A stretch of 64,000 nucleotides of DNA from Akebia trifoliata (Eukaryota > Streptophyta > Magnoliopsida > Ranunculales > Lardizabalaceae). The notes under the pieces are model-generated. The model made no database searches, was not told where the DNA came from, and saw nothing but the letters and a program-made list of their open reading frames with translations. Made by a program: the position numbers and the translations under genes. The stretch spans positions 18,409,021 to 18,473,020 of the forward strand of contig CM030718.1 in the NCBI GenBank assembly GCA_017979445.1, in the 5' to 3' direction. Of the stretch, positions 33,481 to 45,811 are shown one piece after another (position 1 is the first letter of the stretch; the number at the start of each line of letters is the position of its first letter).

Positions 33481-36400
33481 TAACAAAGAATTATTATTAC
33501 CTACCTAAAAAAATAAAAAAAATGTATATATTTTCAAAAAAAAAAGTCAAAAACATCTTTCAATTATGAGCTTCATGACTACAAGGAATTTCGAATTAAT
33601 GAACGACATGAGTGTCTTGTCAAATTTTGAAGAGTCAAACTCGATTCGATTAGAAGACTTAAGACAACCCAAAAACCTAAAGACTATCATCATATTCTTT
33701 TCGACTCATTTTAATTACTCCTAACCCGCATGAATATAAACTATGAACGATAAAATAATAAAACCTTTTTATCTAAACTAGGGCACTGACCATATTTCTC
33801 AACCTAAGTTTATCAAAATCACATTCATCCACCAAAAGCCTTCATTTTAAAAGCATCAAGTTCGATTCGACCAACCACTTCTACTTCAATGTTCAATTCT
33901 CAAATGGAACTCGTAACTTAGAAAGAAGTCCATGTCAACGATGTATTGATTTGTTTTTCTTTTGAGATTTACCTCACAAGACTTATCGAAAAAAAAATGA
34001 AAAATATATGTGATGATTTAGGTGTAAGCCTGAAAGAATGATCTTAAGGATCCTTAAGAAAAATATTGAAGATGATCAGCAAATGAACAAGAACATCAAA
34101 AGAATACTGAAAAGAAGAACAGATTAATGAAAGTCTATCAAAATAGTTTGGCCCTTGTGAAAGGAGAAGATTCTAGTTCAATTATGAAGGACAAGGTACT
34201 ATTAAGGATTCGAATCTGCAAAAATTATCTCTTGAGTTGACAAGCATTAAGTGACATCCAAATATGTTGTTGAAAAATCAAATCTCGAAATGATGAGAGG
34301 CCTTCCTTCTACTATCCTAACATATCTACCGCTAGTCAACCTACTCGACCCTTCATTATCCTTCAATTACCTAGAACCAGGGCATGTCACCCCACACTGG
34401 GTAATTTTAAAAGAAAAAAAAAGAATATCATTGCAAAAAAATGAACAAAAAATATCTCGGGTAAAGTGACTCGGATCAAACTCAATGAAGTATGGTTAAA
34501 AGCATCAATCATCACAAAATCCATCAATCCCAAGATTTCAAACGAGTTACATGCCACGAAATCGAGGAATTAATAAGGCAAACCCTGTCAAACCCTGTGT
34601 TTGGATAGCCATTTTCTATTAATCATCAAATTTCAACAAATCCAAGATTTCAAATGAGTCTCGTGCCACAAATCAAAACATTCAAGATGACTAAACACTG
34701 TCAGACCCAATGCTTGTGCAATCATCTTCTGAATCTACCATCCCACTTGTTGTTCTCAAACGTGCGTAAATGAGTTCTTTCTAGCTCACACAAAATGAGA
34801 TGTAGTTTTATTCTCACAAAAAAAAAAAAAAAAAGATAAACCCCCAATTCAATCTATCCATTATATTAAATTCCATTTTCGAGTCTATACCATTTTTTTG
34901 TGAACCTCAACCCTATCCATGTTACATCCTAAAATCAAGTTCTCTTTGATTGAGAAATGGTTTGAAAAAAATATTTCTACCACGAATGTTCATTGATGAT
35001 AAAGGAATAACTATCTAAGTGAAGTTTACAAAAAGTGCATCATGACTTGAAAGGGCACAGTGAAAACCTGCAAAGGCATTGAAAGAAAAAATAAAAATAA
35101 AAAATTCAAATCGTGACAAGATCAAATACCATAGGCACGATGAAAACTTGAAAAAGCATCGATACACAAAAGTTATAAAGCCAGACTTGGTAAAAACCAT
35201 AATTGGCATTAAGGGCATGAACGACAAAAAAGGGAGAAAAAAATATCATCTTTATCTACCAATCATCTCTGCCTCGAAAATGTTTGAAGTCTGAGTAATC
35301 ATCGATTTATCAATATTTCTTACAGATTCTAAAGTATACTACTAACCACCAATCATTATACAATCCGTTATCTCATCATCAAACACCATCCAGTTATTCT
35401 CTATCTTTTTGTTGATATCCAATGGTGGGGATGACTCTAAATGACTTTAAGGAGAATTGAGGAAAACTACTACCTATTTGATAGACATACCCTGGTCAGT
35501 ATTCAACAATACCGGATTCTTGGTCTAGTCATTTTGCTCATACTAAAAGGATGATTTAAAAAAAAAATTAAAAAAATAAAGAGTTTTTTGCATGCATCAT
35601 ACCAAACTAGTATTTTGGGCATATGACGAAAAGTTCAATTTATTCCTTAAAAATAATGTATCGAATTACCCGAGGTCAATAATTATCAAAACTATTTTGC
35701 ATAAATACTTTCTTAACATTTACTCCTAAACAAGAGCCTAAACTGCAAATTGCTCCTCAGTAAGAGCTTAAAATTGCTTATTATTCCTAAGTAAGAGCCT
35801 AAACTGCATATCGCTCTTCAGTAAGAGCTTAAAACTACTTGTCACTCCTCAATAAGAGTCTAAAATATATGATACTCCCCAGTACAAGCCTAAACTACAT
35901 ATTGCTCCCTGTCACATAAGTATAAACAACACGATATTCTCAATCTTTTAAAAAAATAAAACAAAAAAATAAAAAATTGAGGAAAAAAAATCTTGATCTT
36001 CCTAAGATTTTACAGGTTTGTCATTCAAAGCAAAACATGTTAAATCATTTGTGTCGAAACATACTTAGATTACAAATCTCATCTCCACTTTTCACAATTA
36101 GTTCAATCCCTGTCAGACTCCTAGCCTAGGAGACCGTCTTATTTATAGAAGATTCCATCCCTGTCAGACTCAAAACTCGGGAGGATCATGTTTTCTTTTT
36201 TCCAACCACTACAATTAGATAGTGTTACAACAAATTTGAAATACTTCTTCGTGTAAATCTGTTAAAGGATCATCACAACCACCTTAATTCCTCCAAAAAA
36301 GTTTTTATTATTTGAACATATCTTGAAAAAAAATAAAAAAAAAAACCCTTCTTGAGTTACATTCAATCCCAATTTGTCGTAAAAAACACTAGAATTTTAA

Positions 36401-36634
36401 AATTCATTATCAAATCTTAGATCTCAAACGAGCCCTATGTCATGAGATCGAGGAATTCCAATGCCAACCATGTCAAACCTTGTGCTTGGGTAACCACTTT
36501 CTACACACATAAAAAATCTTCAATCCACTTGATCTTTTGAATTTGTGTTTTTAAGAAAGCTTATGGGCCCAGACAAACAGGGTTTAGTCTATTCTTTAAA
36601 GTTCTTTGCATGCAAATCTTGCAAAGAGTGGCAG
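33481..36634 (+). mobile_element. 3' non-coding region of gag-only element
   Basis: AT-rich, with tandem units TAAGAGCCTAAACTGCATAT (about 35715-35925) and two diverged copies of an AGATTTCAAACGAG...TCAAACC...TGTG block (about 34530-34610 and 36415-36490). A frame of 72 codons near 34251-34469 has no recognised domain. AAAGAGTGGCAG just before 36635 may be the polypurine tract. No pol sequence was seen. Confidence 0.5.
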
Positions 36635-38505
36635 TGTAGACACCCCAATTTAATGTCCCCCCCCCCCCACTCAAAAGACCTAAAAATCATATTTTTTTAA
36701 AAAATTCACCAACGGGCCTAAAAAGTTCAAATCATCGAAACTGGCATTTTAATCAATTCACAGGTTCCTAAGACCCCTGAAGGTCTAATGGACCTAAAAT
36801 AAGACTTGGCATACCCCTACCGTCACATCTTTTTTACCGCTTCACTCTCGAAATCAAAAATACCCCGAGCCCGCTTAAGGCTCACCAACCTTCGATTCCC
36901 CAAAAATCATTTTTCATTTCACCCAACTTAGCCTAATCCTTACCTCACACTACCTAAGTCCTAAAACTTACTCAAAATAAACCCTAATCAATCCCAACAA
37001 CCTAAAATCTAAGCCCAACACATTAAAGCCCACACCCATATTCATATCCTTAACCCAAAATTCATTATCCACATCAATCAATCAACCTTTGATCATCAAA
37101 TGGATACTTGTCCACTCCACAATTCACTTCCCAAAAAATCAGTCTACTTAACCTAATCCATTACATTTCTCTAACACAACCATCAACCCACATCACAACC
37201 CATACCACATACATCCTAATCCATTACCTTTCTCTAACACAACCACCAACCCACATCACAATCCATACCCCTTGCATCATAATCCATCACTTTTCTCTAA
37301 CACAACTACCAACCCACATCACAACCCACACCTCCCTTTATCATTCACCTTCAACCCATTGTCACAAGCAAATACCACATCATTTTCCTCTAATCAATAC
37401 TCCATTTCCATACCCCTTTTGACACATGTCATCATCCCCTTAATCCTCCCAAAAAATTAAACACCTAACTCCTTACAGAACCCATTCTTCTAATCAAACA
37501 CCTCACCTCCTCATCCTAACAACACTCAATCCCGTTCTTTCAACCAAAGCCCATCATCTCACCTCACCAAACATTCAACCCAAATAGGTTGGGGAGGATC
37601 CAAATCATTTGGATAAGCAACTATCCATTTTCATCCCATTCCACAAATACTATCATCCCAACTCTAAATTTCACACCTCTCACCCTCAAATCCCGTGTTA
37701 TTCTCTACTCTTCTAACTTTTCACCTTATTATACCCTCAAAAGCAATCTTCAACACCTATAAATACCCCCATCCCTTTCTAAAATGGGTACCAAACACCA
37801 AGTCTTACACAAAAGAATATATCTCCTCAACTTTCTTTTACTCTACTATCATACTCTCACATAATTCTTAAAAAATATTCTCCTAATTCTACTAAGGATC
37901 CAAAGGAGAAGAAAAAAGGAAAGGAAGAAGATATCAAGGCTGAAAAGTAGAGTTGAAGATAGTATTGCATACCCCCTCTCTCTCCTCTCTCCATATCCCT
38001 TTTCTACTATCCCCTTCACTTCTTAATTTTTATTTTTAGAAAGACTTAAGTTGTGTTGCTCCCCCTCCCCTATCTCCAATATATCGAACCTCGATTCGGT
38101 TGAAAGTATAAGGGGTTGTAATTATAAGGGTCATCTCCTTCGATGAGATAATCCCTATAGTCTAAGCCGATAACAAATCCTTACTTAGGGTACAAGTCGT
38201 CAACACATGGCACTTTTATTTTATTTATGTTTGCATCCAAAATGACTGAGTTATGTTGAAGTTACCACCACTTAGTGGAGAGAAAGGGGTGCCTAACACC
38301 TTCCCCTTTATCTAATCGAGTCGCTTACCTGAACCTTAGGATGATCGGTGTTTTATCCGTACGAGAGTTACTAAATGAAAAAAATGGCACTTTTATTCTA
38401 AAAATATACATTGGGTGACATTCATTCCCTTTTACAGATATGGATGGTAGGGACTCCAAATCTTTGTGGTAGTAATATTTGGAAATAAAAAATCATGCAT
38501 CTACA
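36635..38505 (+). mobile_element. Right LTR of gag-only element (1,871 bp)
   Basis: Starts TGTAGACACCCCAATTTAATG and ends ATCATGCATCTACA. A cytosine run lies at 36657-36668. It contains three ~60-bp tandem units (CCATTACCTTTCTCTAACAC...), a TATA-type CACCTATAAATACC at about 37754, and matches 25692-27135 in its last 1.3 kb. The next bases are CAAAG; the left flank is lost so the duplication cannot be confirmed. Confidence 0.85.
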
Positions 38506-39625
38506 CAAAGTATCGTTCATTTGAAATTTTTGGACACCATAACAGCATGCTCTATAGATATTTCTTGGTGTTATTGATGGTTGTTTCTTGGGAGCCAAGG
38601 ATTTGAATCTTTGATCTGCCCATATCTGCAAAATCCATAACTAACCACCAAGGTTATTCAACTCTGCTTTCACTTTTGCTCCATTTATTCTTGCAATTTC
38701 TCGTGTTATTAGGTCATGATGATAGTTGTCTAGTCCTTGACATAATTGAGCAATTAAAAGACTTGCTAGACACACATCCTTCCCCACTATCACTTTCGCA
38801 ACGACATTTGTGACGATTGTACTTATGCATCTGTATGGCACGATCAGAGAAACAAATATTGAAATATAGTATACCGAGAATAAACATAAATGTGTTTCTT
38901 CATACCCGTTATATTTCTCCTTCCATTGCCTTATACAGAGTTTTCTGTGGTTTGTAGTACTTCCAACCAATCTTTATGCATTTCATCTGCATCTATTTCC
39001 CCAACTCCACATAATCAAGTTCATCCTTGGGAAGATATGTTCCTTTTCCCCCACGGTTGTCTTGTTAGCCTTATTGCATCTTCAATTGTGAAAGTGCATT
39101 CGTTGCCGACAGATATGAATGTATGTGTATTAGGATTCCATAACTCCATCGCTTCTGCCAACAGAGGCTCATTAGGGTAAACGTCATTCATGAATATTTA
39201 TATTGTTGAGATGAGACCCAGTACTTCTAGCCTTTTCTTCATGCTTTCACATTTGAAGACTTTTCTCACCCATGAAGCCCATGTTGTTGATTCCCAACAA
39301 TGTGAATACTGGATTTCTAGTGATAAGTCTTTATCAACCTCATCTCTTTCTAGTATGGTTGGTTTCTTGGTGATCAGATCTGATGTTGCTCATTTTATAA
39401 GTATGGTGGGTTGCAAAGTGAGCAGTTTACTGTCTTTGTCATATACCACAGTTGTTACCTTATTTATGTCTATTTTCATTGCCTAATAGTATTGAGCTCT
39501 GTCTACTTCCCAATATGTTTGCTTTGGCACTCTTGGTATTGATGCAATTGTTTGGCTACTAAGTTGTTTATATTTTGTTGGAGGATTTTTTGCTTTTGAG
39601 CAGCTTTCTTGGATTTTGGTGCCAT
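38422..39625 (-). pseudogene. Plant mobile domain (PMD)-like protein, broken
   Basis: On the minus strand an ATG at 39625 gives MAPKSKKAAQKQKILQQN. Further pieces are EPLLAEAMELWNPNTHTF, GNECTFTIEDAIRLT (39170-39065), then GKDVCLASLLIAQLCQGLDN (38795-38735), and after an in-frame TAG at 38643-38641 LWILQIWADQRFKSLAPKK (38640-38585). The order 'W.p.THTF..g.e.T.TleD...L' followed by 'cl..all..l..gL' and 'lLq.WA..RF..laP' is what I know of the plant mobile (aminotransferase-like) domain, found in transposons and in host MAIN/MAIL proteins. Several stops and frameshifts make it dead. Homology should end at 38505/38506, where the 12.8-kb element is inserted; a continuation may lie at 25640-24748. 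Confidence 0.6.
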
Positions 39626-40881
39626 TATCTCACTTGTAGCATATTCTCAATATATTAACAAGTCATCGTACATATATGGGATGATTATAATTTTGCATGC
39701 CAACAAGGAGACTACTTCTCCTTTTACATATTGGTTTTCATTGAGACTTCTCTGATACCTTCTTCAGAATTTCTATCAGAAGGCCTCAATATCGCTTTCA
39801 TTCATCTCACATTTTTTTCGAGCAATACCTCATCTAGTTTTTTAGTGTTTTCTTAACCAATAACGTTTGTGTTCATTCAGAAAATTCTTCATGGTTGGGG
39901 TGTTCCTTATTATCTTCTTCATTTATTTTATCACGAAACCTCTAATCCTCAATTTTATTTTCCCACATTACTTATTTCATACCTAAACATCGCTTCATTC
40001 ATAAATATCATTTGGTCCCAATATTGCTTCCTTCAGGAACATCGCTTTATTACACCTCATTTTATCATAGCACTTTCTTCCAACATCATTTTCACTCCAA
40101 CCTCGTTCTATAGCGATATTTCGATAGTGCAATTTCACTAAGCGATTTTTATATACCAATTTTTTTTCACAAAGCAATGTTACCCTATCGATTTTTTTTA
40201 TTCAAATCGTTTTTAGGGTACCTCCATTTTTATCTTTTACTTTCTATTTTTCCATTTTAGTTTTAGTTTATTTCCTTTTAAAAAAAATCTTTCTTTTCTA
40301 CTTTCTCTACCATTTTCCATTTTATTTTTCCTATTTCTTCTATCTTCACTTCTATTTTGTTTCCTCTTATCTTTTTTTATTATTTCTTATTCTATCACTA
40401 TCGTTTCTTTGAGATTTTCTATATAAACTCACCAACTCGATCTATCATAGGTAGTTCTTTATAGTAAGGGTTAACAAAAAAAACAAGGGAGACAAAAAAA
40501 GAAATATGCGATTTTGGATTGAATTCTTACCTTTAAACTTGTTTCAACAGCTCCTGAGGTGCTTTGCAATCGTTTTGAGTTCCTCATAAGCTCTTGGTTT
40601 CTCTCAATGATCGTTCTCTTCACAATGAATTTCAAACGACCATCTTTCACTTCCTACATATTGTTTATAAGATGTGTTGTTGTGGGTCCATCTTCTTTGA
40701 TTCATACATTTCACTTCACCATGTTCTCGAGATACTCATTACACAAGATCAATTATGTTATTTTCATGATTCCATAATCATTAGTTTCCTTAATACTCCT
40801 TGATTGAATTATATGTTTTCAATTTTGGTGTAATGTTAGTCTTTGAGTCCCTCTGGTAGGCAAGCATCAAGGGTACTTTAT
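39626..40881. other. Unassigned AT-rich sequence upstream of the PMD pseudogene
   Basis: Pyrimidine-rich on the plus strand, with several short frames of low complexity (40-100 codons) that I do not support as genes. It would be the 5' flank of the PMD pseudogene and internal sequence of whatever element lies between the TGTTATAGG LTRs. Confidence 0.35.
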
Positions 40882-41385
40882 TGTTATAGGTCAAAATGGG
40901 CCCACATCAGGATCATGATCAAGCATTTCTTGTTTGGAAATCAAGCACAACTATGGATTTTAAGAGCCTTATAGATGAGGAATTAAGAGTTGAAAATTTT
41001 GGAAGTTCGAAGAATCATTCAAAGAGCAAGAATAGTCAATGAAGGAATAATGTTGATTGATTAGAAAATGCTTCGAGGAACACTATGTGCAAAATTCGTT
41101 ATTAGAACATCACGTCAATATTTGTACTACAGTTAGATATTGCTATATCACTATATTAATAGGTCAGTATTTAATTCCTCAACTTAAGTGAGCAATTCTC
41201 CACGTGCTGTTATTGAGAGTGATGTATTTTCTTATATACATGTCCTTTGTAAATATGTCTATTTTTAGACATTGTCTATTTATTAAGTTTTGACTTTTTT
41301 TTAGAATGGTTAAATCTATAAGTTTCCTTTCTTATATTTTTTTATAAATAAAGGGGAAATATTATTTGTAAGGGGAAATAATTAC
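40882..41385 (+). mobile_element. LTR, TGTTATAGG family, copy 2, 3'-truncated
   Basis: Starts TGTTATAGGTCAAAATGGGC and follows 23405-23890 in order (ATGATCAAGCATTTCTTGTT, AACACTATGTGC, CACGTGCTGTTATTGAG, TGTCTATTTTTAGAC, TTTATAAATAAAGGGG). It is lost just past the TATA box where the Tat LTR begins. Confidence 0.65.
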
Positions 41386-41968
41386 ACATCAACCTTAGCC
41401 CTACACGTGTCCAGGCCAGCCAGGGGGTATTTAACATAGACCAATTGATAAGGCACTACCCAGCAAGTAGGGCAAGTCAGAGCAGAGACCTCCCTAGTCT
41501 GGCTAGGAAGGCAGCACAGCACTAAGCACAGCCTACCCTGCTAGGCAGGACAGGCAAGGCCTCGAGAAAATTACAATACTGTTGCGTGCACGTTAGGTTT
41601 GGAAATTCCAAATGCAATCATTACAGATAAATTTGATCATTCCAGGATATCCTGATTAGGTAAACAACTCCTCAAAATCTGCAAAGATCCCATGATTATA
41701 GCATATATCACAGCTTATAGAAGCGAAAATCGTAAAAATGGTAGGGGGTTAAATGAAAAGGATGGCACTATTATAAGGGGGCTTTTAAGGGGGGAATGAT
41801 CGAGGATTTAACCAATTCTGATTACTGTTCCTTTGTTTCTCTAACTTGAGCATTGGAGTATCTGTGGTAGGTACCAGGCTGTAGTGAAGAGGGGGACACC
41901 AGGAGTGACCTCGGGATCAGTATGAGAAGGGTCCATCAAAGCAGTAGACTGGATTTCGACCGCACACA
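41386..41968 (+). mobile_element. 5' LTR of Tat-lineage element (5'-truncated)
   Basis: Carries CTACACGTGTCCAGGCCAGCC, repeated CTA/CTGG..GGCAGCACAGCAC motifs, a TATA-like region near 41770, CTTGAGCATTGGAGTATC and a terminal CGACCGCACACA. It is followed by a classic primer site. Compared with 4200-5014 its first part seems missing. Confidence 0.75.
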
Positions 41969-41970
41969 AC

Positions 41971-41988
41971 TGGCGCCATTTGTGGGAA
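41971..41988 (+). promoter_or_regulatory. Tat primer-binding site
   Basis: TGGCGCCATTTGTGGGAA, two bases past the LTR end. TGGCGCCGTCTGTGGGAA-like sites are typical of Tat-lineage Ty3/gypsy elements. Confidence 0.8.
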
Positions 41989-42019
41989 CACCAGCAGTAA
42001 ATTGATTTCAGTTGAAATA

Positions 42020-44152
42020 ATGGTGAGATCCACAAGAACTAACAAGGTCAATATGCCCTCGTTGGTAGTTTCGACTGCGGATGCACAGCTTCTAACGATG
42101 TTGGAAGTTATGAGAAAATAGCAAGAGGAGATACATAAGAGGATGGACAAGTTGATGCAACAAAACTGAAACTTGAACCAGCATCTCGATGACCGACAAT
42201 AGATGGAGCAAGACAACATGTAGAAGGATCCTTAGGCGACAAGTAAAAATAGCCATACCTCTAGTATAGAAGGGAACACACCATCATTAATTCTTGTAGG
42301 AGATAATGAAATAGAGGTTGTTACGACAACCGCTTAGACTAAGCCTGTAGCAGGTTTGACTAGAGAGGAGGTTAGAGGAAGGAGATGATGAAGGGACTAG
42401 ATGTAGGTACAACAACACCACAAGCCATACGAAAAATACAGAGATCCCCCTTTTTAACGGTGATTTTAGTCGAAGAGATCCCTAAGAAGTTTGTACCGCC
42501 ACGATTTACCCCTTATTCCGAGAAGAAGGACCTAGTAGAGCATTTGTTTCACTTCTGGTAGATGCTCACCTTGTGAGAAAAAAAGAGGGGTTAATGTATA
42601 GATTGTTCCCTTAAAGTTTACAGGGGAATCCTCTAACCTGGTTCCACAAATTATCGTGTCACGCGGTACACCACCAACCGAAAGAGTGGAGGAGATGTTG
42701 ATTCACTGCTTAGAATGAGGCTAGGATCAGGTGAGAGCCTCAAGGAATTTACTAGGAAGTTCAGAGAGAAAGCGATGTCACAAGAGAGTTGTGACAAACG
42801 AATAGTAGTAGTAGCGTTCAAGAACTCATTACCCTTTAGTTCGGGTTGTATAGATCCCTTGTGAAGATGAAACCAGAAATCTTGAATGAGTTATTTGAGA
42901 GAGCAGATAAATATATCCACTTAGAGGACGATCCCCGAACTTCAATGGGAAATAGCAAAGTTATCCATGCTATGGAAAAGCCTAGTGCACAGCTTCGCCC
43001 ATCGCAGCAGGACAAGAAGAGGCCACGAGAGTAGAAAGAGGAGAGGGGAAGATCTAAGATGTATTTCGCTATGCCTCCAAGTAAAATATTGCCTCTTATT
43101 CCTCAAGAACCATTTTTTGTGTGGCCCACCCCACTTTCTTGAGAACAAACTAACTAGGGAGAAAGATATTGTGAGTATCATAGGGTGCAAGCCTACACCA
43201 CCAATAGATGCCAGGCCCTAAGGAGTACGGGTGTCAATGGATAATCGAAATCCGAATCTGAATTCAAATTCGAATAAAAAATCAGATATTATCTGAAATT
43301 TTTGGATATCAGATTCGGATGTTATTTTAAAATTCAAATGAGTTTTAGATACGAATTCAAATGTTGCGAAATATGATCCAATAATATCTACTCCGATATA
43401 ATATATATATTATGTATTCATGTTTTACAACAAAATTTTATATATGTATATATAAAGTGCCGTGTATTCATGTTATATGACAAAAATATAACTTATACCT
43501 TTATCTTTTCTCAAGTCTCAACACGTAAGAACCAACAGCCTTTAAAGATCGATGAGGGTGGGTTTCGATTGTGCGAGTTCCATACCTACCGTCTTCTTCG
43601 ATCGACAAGCATCCAGGTATACAATTTCTCTCTCTCTCTCTCCCTTCCTCTCTCTCGGTATAATCCTATTTTTATGATTGTACGTGCTCCAACATCGTCT
43701 TCTCCGACCGACGAGCTTCCAAAGATACTCTTTCTCTCTCACATACACACACAAAAAAAAATCCCATTTTATCCAATTTAAAGACTGAAATAGTTGGAGG
43801 ATTAAAAAAAATGAAAATCGATTTATTTTTTACAGATTGAGAATGATGGTATTTTGTAAGATTTTTTTATTGGATCGAATATTATCAGATATCTGATACA
43901 TTTTTTAAATTCGAATTCGAATGTTTGTTAGTGATATCCGATCAGATTCGGATTCGAATTTGAATATCATTATTTTTTTCGGATTTGAATTCGAATATAG
44001 TACTATCCGATGGGATACATATCCTTTGATGGCCCTAGTGAGGAGGTTCCTACAAAAGTTGGCAGATCTAGGTAGACTAAGAGATCTACCTAAGAGACAG
44101 AGGGAAGACTTGCTGCAAGACAAGGATCGTGAGCGAAACAACCACCAGTAGA
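42020..44152 (+). pseudogene. gag of Tat-lineage element, broken and split by a MITE
   Basis: Begins MVRSTRTNKVNMPS at 42020. Recognisable pieces include a gag core SLKEFTRKFREKA (about 42735) and KPEILNELFERADKYIHLED (about 42870-42930), ending the first part with QDKKRPRE. The C-terminal part resumes after the hAT-like insertion as VRRFLQKLADLGRLRDLPKR (from 44038). Stops are frequent and the frame shifts several times, so no gag is made. Spacing 5' LTR-PBS-gag is normal for the lineage. Confidence 0.75.
43226..44037. mobile_element. hAT-like MITE, 812 bp
   Basis: Ends TACGGGTGTCAATGGATA and, inverted, TAGGGCCATCAAAGGATA. Subterminal regions are rich in GAATTCGAAT/ATCCGAAT repeats on both sides. 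The flanks are CTAAGGAG (43218-43225) and GTGAGGAG (44038-44045), an 8-bp duplication with 6 matches, as expected for the hAT superfamily. No transposase is present. A (CT)n tract near 43627-43660 lies inside. Confidence 0.7.
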
Positions 44153-44395
44153 AGGATAGGATGGAAGGGCAGCCGTAATACACGTTGTCCTAAGGTAGAG
44201 AGCAGTAGGACTAGGCAGACCAGAATTATTGAGAGAATAAATAGGAGAATGGCAGAGCATTTGGCCCACATCTTTACGACAAGGAGTAGGCCTACAGAAC
44301 TGGAACCTTTCAGAGAACAGACGGTCGCATTTACTGAGAAAGACTTGGAAGGGGTAGCAAGACCACATTATGATGCACTAGTAATAACCCTGTAA

Positions 44396-44808
44396 GTAAG
44401 TACTTTCATGCTCATGAGGATATTAGTAGATAGTGGCAGTTCGGTGGACATCTTGTACGCGTCAACCTTCTTAAAGATGGGTCTTAGCAGGAATGTGTTT
44501 GCCCCAGTAGGAGCATCTTTGGTCAGTTTCGATGGGAAATCTAGTCAGCCTTGGGGAAGATAGTATTACCAATCAAAGTAGGGCCAATAAGCTTGGTGAC
44601 TCGAATTGTAGTCGTCGATGCAAGTTTTCCATACAATACCATCCTAGATAGATGGTGGACGCATGAGATGAGAGTAGTCTCGTCCACCTATTATCAAGTT
44701 CTAAGATTCCCCACGGCACAGGGGATGTGGGACGTCAAAGGTGACCAAGTAGTAGCACAGATGTGTGCGCTAAACAGGAAAGAATCGGCTAGAGACAGAG
44801 TTCAGTAA
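44396..44808 (+). pseudogene. Retropepsin of Tat-lineage element
   Basis: RILVDSGSSVDILYASTF at about 44420-44475 contains an intact aspartic protease DSG active site, preceded by the end of an SVLITL-like flap region (PHYDALVITL). The C-terminal half follows in another frame from 44551 (LPIKVGPISLVTRIVVVD..., YNTILDRWW). One frameshift and stops separate the halves. It would cleave the gag-pol polyprotein if expressed. Confidence 0.8.
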
Positions 44809-44868
44809 TAGTAATTACAATGGGGGAAGACCAAACTTGGTAGACCCTCATATCTAAAAAGATAACAG

Positions 44869-45625
44869 ATGGTGGACGTGGGAGATGGAAAGCAGATAAG
44901 AGTAGGGGCCGAGTTGGAACCAGGAGAGTTAAGAGAGTTAGCAGAGTATTTGGGAAGGGACAGAGACGTATTTGCTTGGTCTATCGAGGAGATGCCAGGG
45001 ATTAGTCTCGACGTGATTTGTCACCATCTGAATGTCGAGCTCAACTTCAGACTTGTCAAGCAGAAGTCGAGAAGACTAGCACATCGATTCAAAGGAGTGG
45101 TGAATGACAAGGTGAACAGGTTGATCAAGGCCGAATTTATCAAAGAGGTGCAGTTCCCATAATGGATAGCGAATATTGTGGTAGTGCCTAAGAAGAATGG
45201 AAAGTCAAGGTCTGCATAGATTTCACCAATTTGAACAAGGACTATCCTAAGGATAGCTTTCAGATGCCAAGGATAGACCAGCTTGTAGATGCGACTTCTG
45301 GCCACAAGAGATTATCTTTCATGGATGTTTACTCTGGCTATAATCAGATACAACTCAACCTAGAAGATCAGGAGAAAATGACATTCATTATAGAGTAAGG
45401 GCTCTATTACTATAAGGTGATGCCTTTCGGATTGAAGAATGTATGGGCCACCTATCAGAGGTTAGTGACAGAACTGTTCAAAGATCTACTACGAAAAACA
45501 ACAGAGGTGTATATAAACGATTTGCTGGTCAAGATCAAGATTAATGAAGACCATGTTAGTAATCTAGAAGAAGTCTTCTCCAGGATAAAGAAGGTGGGAA
45601 TGAAGCTTAACCCACGCTAACCTTA
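44869..45625 (+). pseudogene. Reverse transcriptase of Tat-lineage element
   Basis: Frames 44869-45162 and 45417-45620 plus the piece between them cover the RT: FAWSIEEMPGI, IKAEFIKEVQFP, VVVPKKNGKS, CIDFTNLNKDYPKDSFQMPR, SFMDVYSGYNQIQL, PFGLKNVWATYQRL and a box reading VYINDLLVK. In active relatives this last box is Y-V/I-D-D, so the first catalytic aspartate is replaced by asparagine. There are also stops after VQFP and at IIE*, and a one-base shift near 45205. Confidence 0.88.
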
Positions 45626-45811
45626 GGAAAGTTCCTGGGGCATCTAGTTACAAAGAAGGGAATCGAGGCTAACCTAGATTAGATCAGAGTGTTAATAGAG
45701 ATCTCATCTCCAAAGACTTAAAAGCAAGTCCAGAAACTAGCAGGGAGAGTAGCCGCATTAAATCACTTCATAACTAGATCCTTCGATAAGTGCAAGTCTG
45801 TGTACTAGCTG

